Shown here piece by piece: positions 63,441 through 64,000 of a DNA stretch of 64,000 nt (position 1 is the stretch's first letter; every line of letters begins with the position of its first letter). The DNA is taken from NCBI RefSeq assembly GCF_009363115.1, contig NZ_CP045298.1, positions 3,965,501-4,029,500 of the forward strand. The letters are read 5' to 3'. The notes below the pieces were generated by a model, which was not told the DNA's origin, made no database searches, and was given only the letters and a program-made list of their open reading frames with translations. The position numbers and the translations under genes were made by a program. The DNA comes from Paenibacillus brasilensis. Lineage in GTDB: Bacteria; Bacillota; Bacilli; Paenibacillales; Paenibacillaceae.

Positions 63441-63638
63441 ATGAAAAACGTCGGATATTTGGATCGAACTATACGATTCATAATTGGGATTGTTCTGGTA
63501 TCAATGCTTGTATTTGTCGAAAGTACATGGAAATACGTGGGACTAATAGGTATTCCATTTATACTGACTAGTCTGCTAGGTACCTGCTTCGTCTATCGGA
63601 TTCTTGGCGTCCGTACATGCTCTACCAAATCGTATTGA
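63441..63638 (+). CDS. DUF2892 family small membrane protein
   Basis: A 65-residue protein with two helices. The start NVGYLDRTIRFIIGIVLV and the tail LGTCFVYRILGVRTC match the DUF2892 family, often found with rhodanese or sulfur-related genes. ATG after AGGAGGG. Function unknown. Confidence 0.85.
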   Translation: MKNVGYLDRTIRFIIGIVLVSMLVFVESTWKYVGLIGIPFILTSLLGTCFVYRILGVRTCSTKSY

Positions 63639-63654
63639 AAAGGAGGTAAATGAT

Positions 63655-64000
63655 ATGAAATCATACCTATCCCCAACTAATCTACAACGGATTCCGGAAT
63701 TAATCAAATTAAGTCCCGAGACGGCCGCTTCTTATTTTCATTTCGAGCATCAAGTTTATCAAACAGCAAATACGTTACCCCAAAAGACAAAGGAATTAAT
63801 TGCCGTAACAGTAGCCCACGTAACGGGATGTCCCTATTGCATCGATGTTCATGTGAAAAAATATAAGGCTCTGGGAGGTACCATGGAAGAAATAATGGAA
63901 GCCCTTCTTGTGGCAGCATCAACACGAGCCGGTGCCATTCTCAGCCACGGAGTTAACGCTCTGATATCCTACGAAGAAGGTGAGGAAAATAAGTCTCAAA
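63655..64000 (+). CDS. AhpD-like carboxymuconolactone decarboxylase family protein (partial)
   Basis: The first 115 codons; the end is outside the window. ATG follows AAGGAGG. The redox motif is GCPYCIDVH (CxxC with a nearby His), in the helical AhpD fold, followed by AASTRAGAILSHG. Such proteins act as peroxidase partners. It is 16 bp after the DUF2892 gene and probably shares its transcript. Confidence 0.88.
   Translation, partial: MKSYLSPTNLQRIPELIKLSPETAASYFHFEHQVYQTANTLPQKTKELIAVTVAHVTGCPYCIDVHVKKYKALGGTMEEIMEALLVAASTRAGAILSHGVNALISYEEGEENKSQ

Overview
The window looks like a chromosomal segment of an endospore-forming Firmicute, most probably a Paenibacillus of the polymyxa group. The pointers are sporulation genes (spoVR, yhbH), an SLH-domain glycosidase, Fur and CcpA style boxes, strong AGGAGG ribosome sites, and several paralogous XRE-TPR receptors of the kind described as AloR/AloP quorum-sensing pairs in Paenibacillus. 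No rRNA or tRNA was recognised.

Layout. 1-4.3 kb: a histidine kinase end, a beta-propeller lipoprotein, spoVR and yhbH. 4.5-9.4 kb: an AT-rich island that reads as an uncharacterised RiPP cluster (ABC ATPase, radical SAM/SPASM maturase, a 31-residue two-cysteine precursor not previously called, membrane permease, ABC exporter). 9.5-24.8 kb: ordinary core-like genes (azlCD and its regulator, thioesterase, GH43, Sfp-type PPTase, amidohydrolase, SLH-GH18, DegV, an IF-3 paralogue, a Fur-controlled siderophore uptake pair). 24.9-28.2 kb: ArsR/MFS, VOC and GNAT genes.

28.2-45.2 kb: three AloR-type receptor genes, each with the same promoter box and most with the same terminator hairpin, separated by a matrixin-like protease, an IS3-family element inserted in the loop of a terminator, a TetR-glycosyltransferase pair, an IS4-family element, a long palindromic repeat, a MerR-controlled MBL/aldo-keto reductase locus, and a tyrosine recombinase. 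45.1-50.6 kb: a duplicated block of peptide, hairpin, ParB remnant, WXG toxin and immunity gene. The two copies carry different toxin ends, RNase A-like and zinc metallopeptidase-like. Communication peptides and type VII secreted toxins are therefore physically linked here.

50.6-62.7 kb: a low-GC accessory zone with phage-like small genes, a palindrome cluster, a Cro-like repressor, a cyclic-phosphate receiver protein, a PD-(D/E)XK-like protein, a type I toxin of the Hol_Tox kind, a UPF0489 (arginase-like) gene, and many unrecognised genes. 62.7-64 kb: a Crp/Fnr regulator, DUF2892 and AhpD-like genes, the last cut by the window edge.

A quality warning: several genes are broken by apparent loss of exactly one base, mostly in A or T runs (about 5317, 5420, 8037, 49757, 57598). 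All are in the same direction, which suggests homopolymer undercalling in the assembly rather than independent decay.
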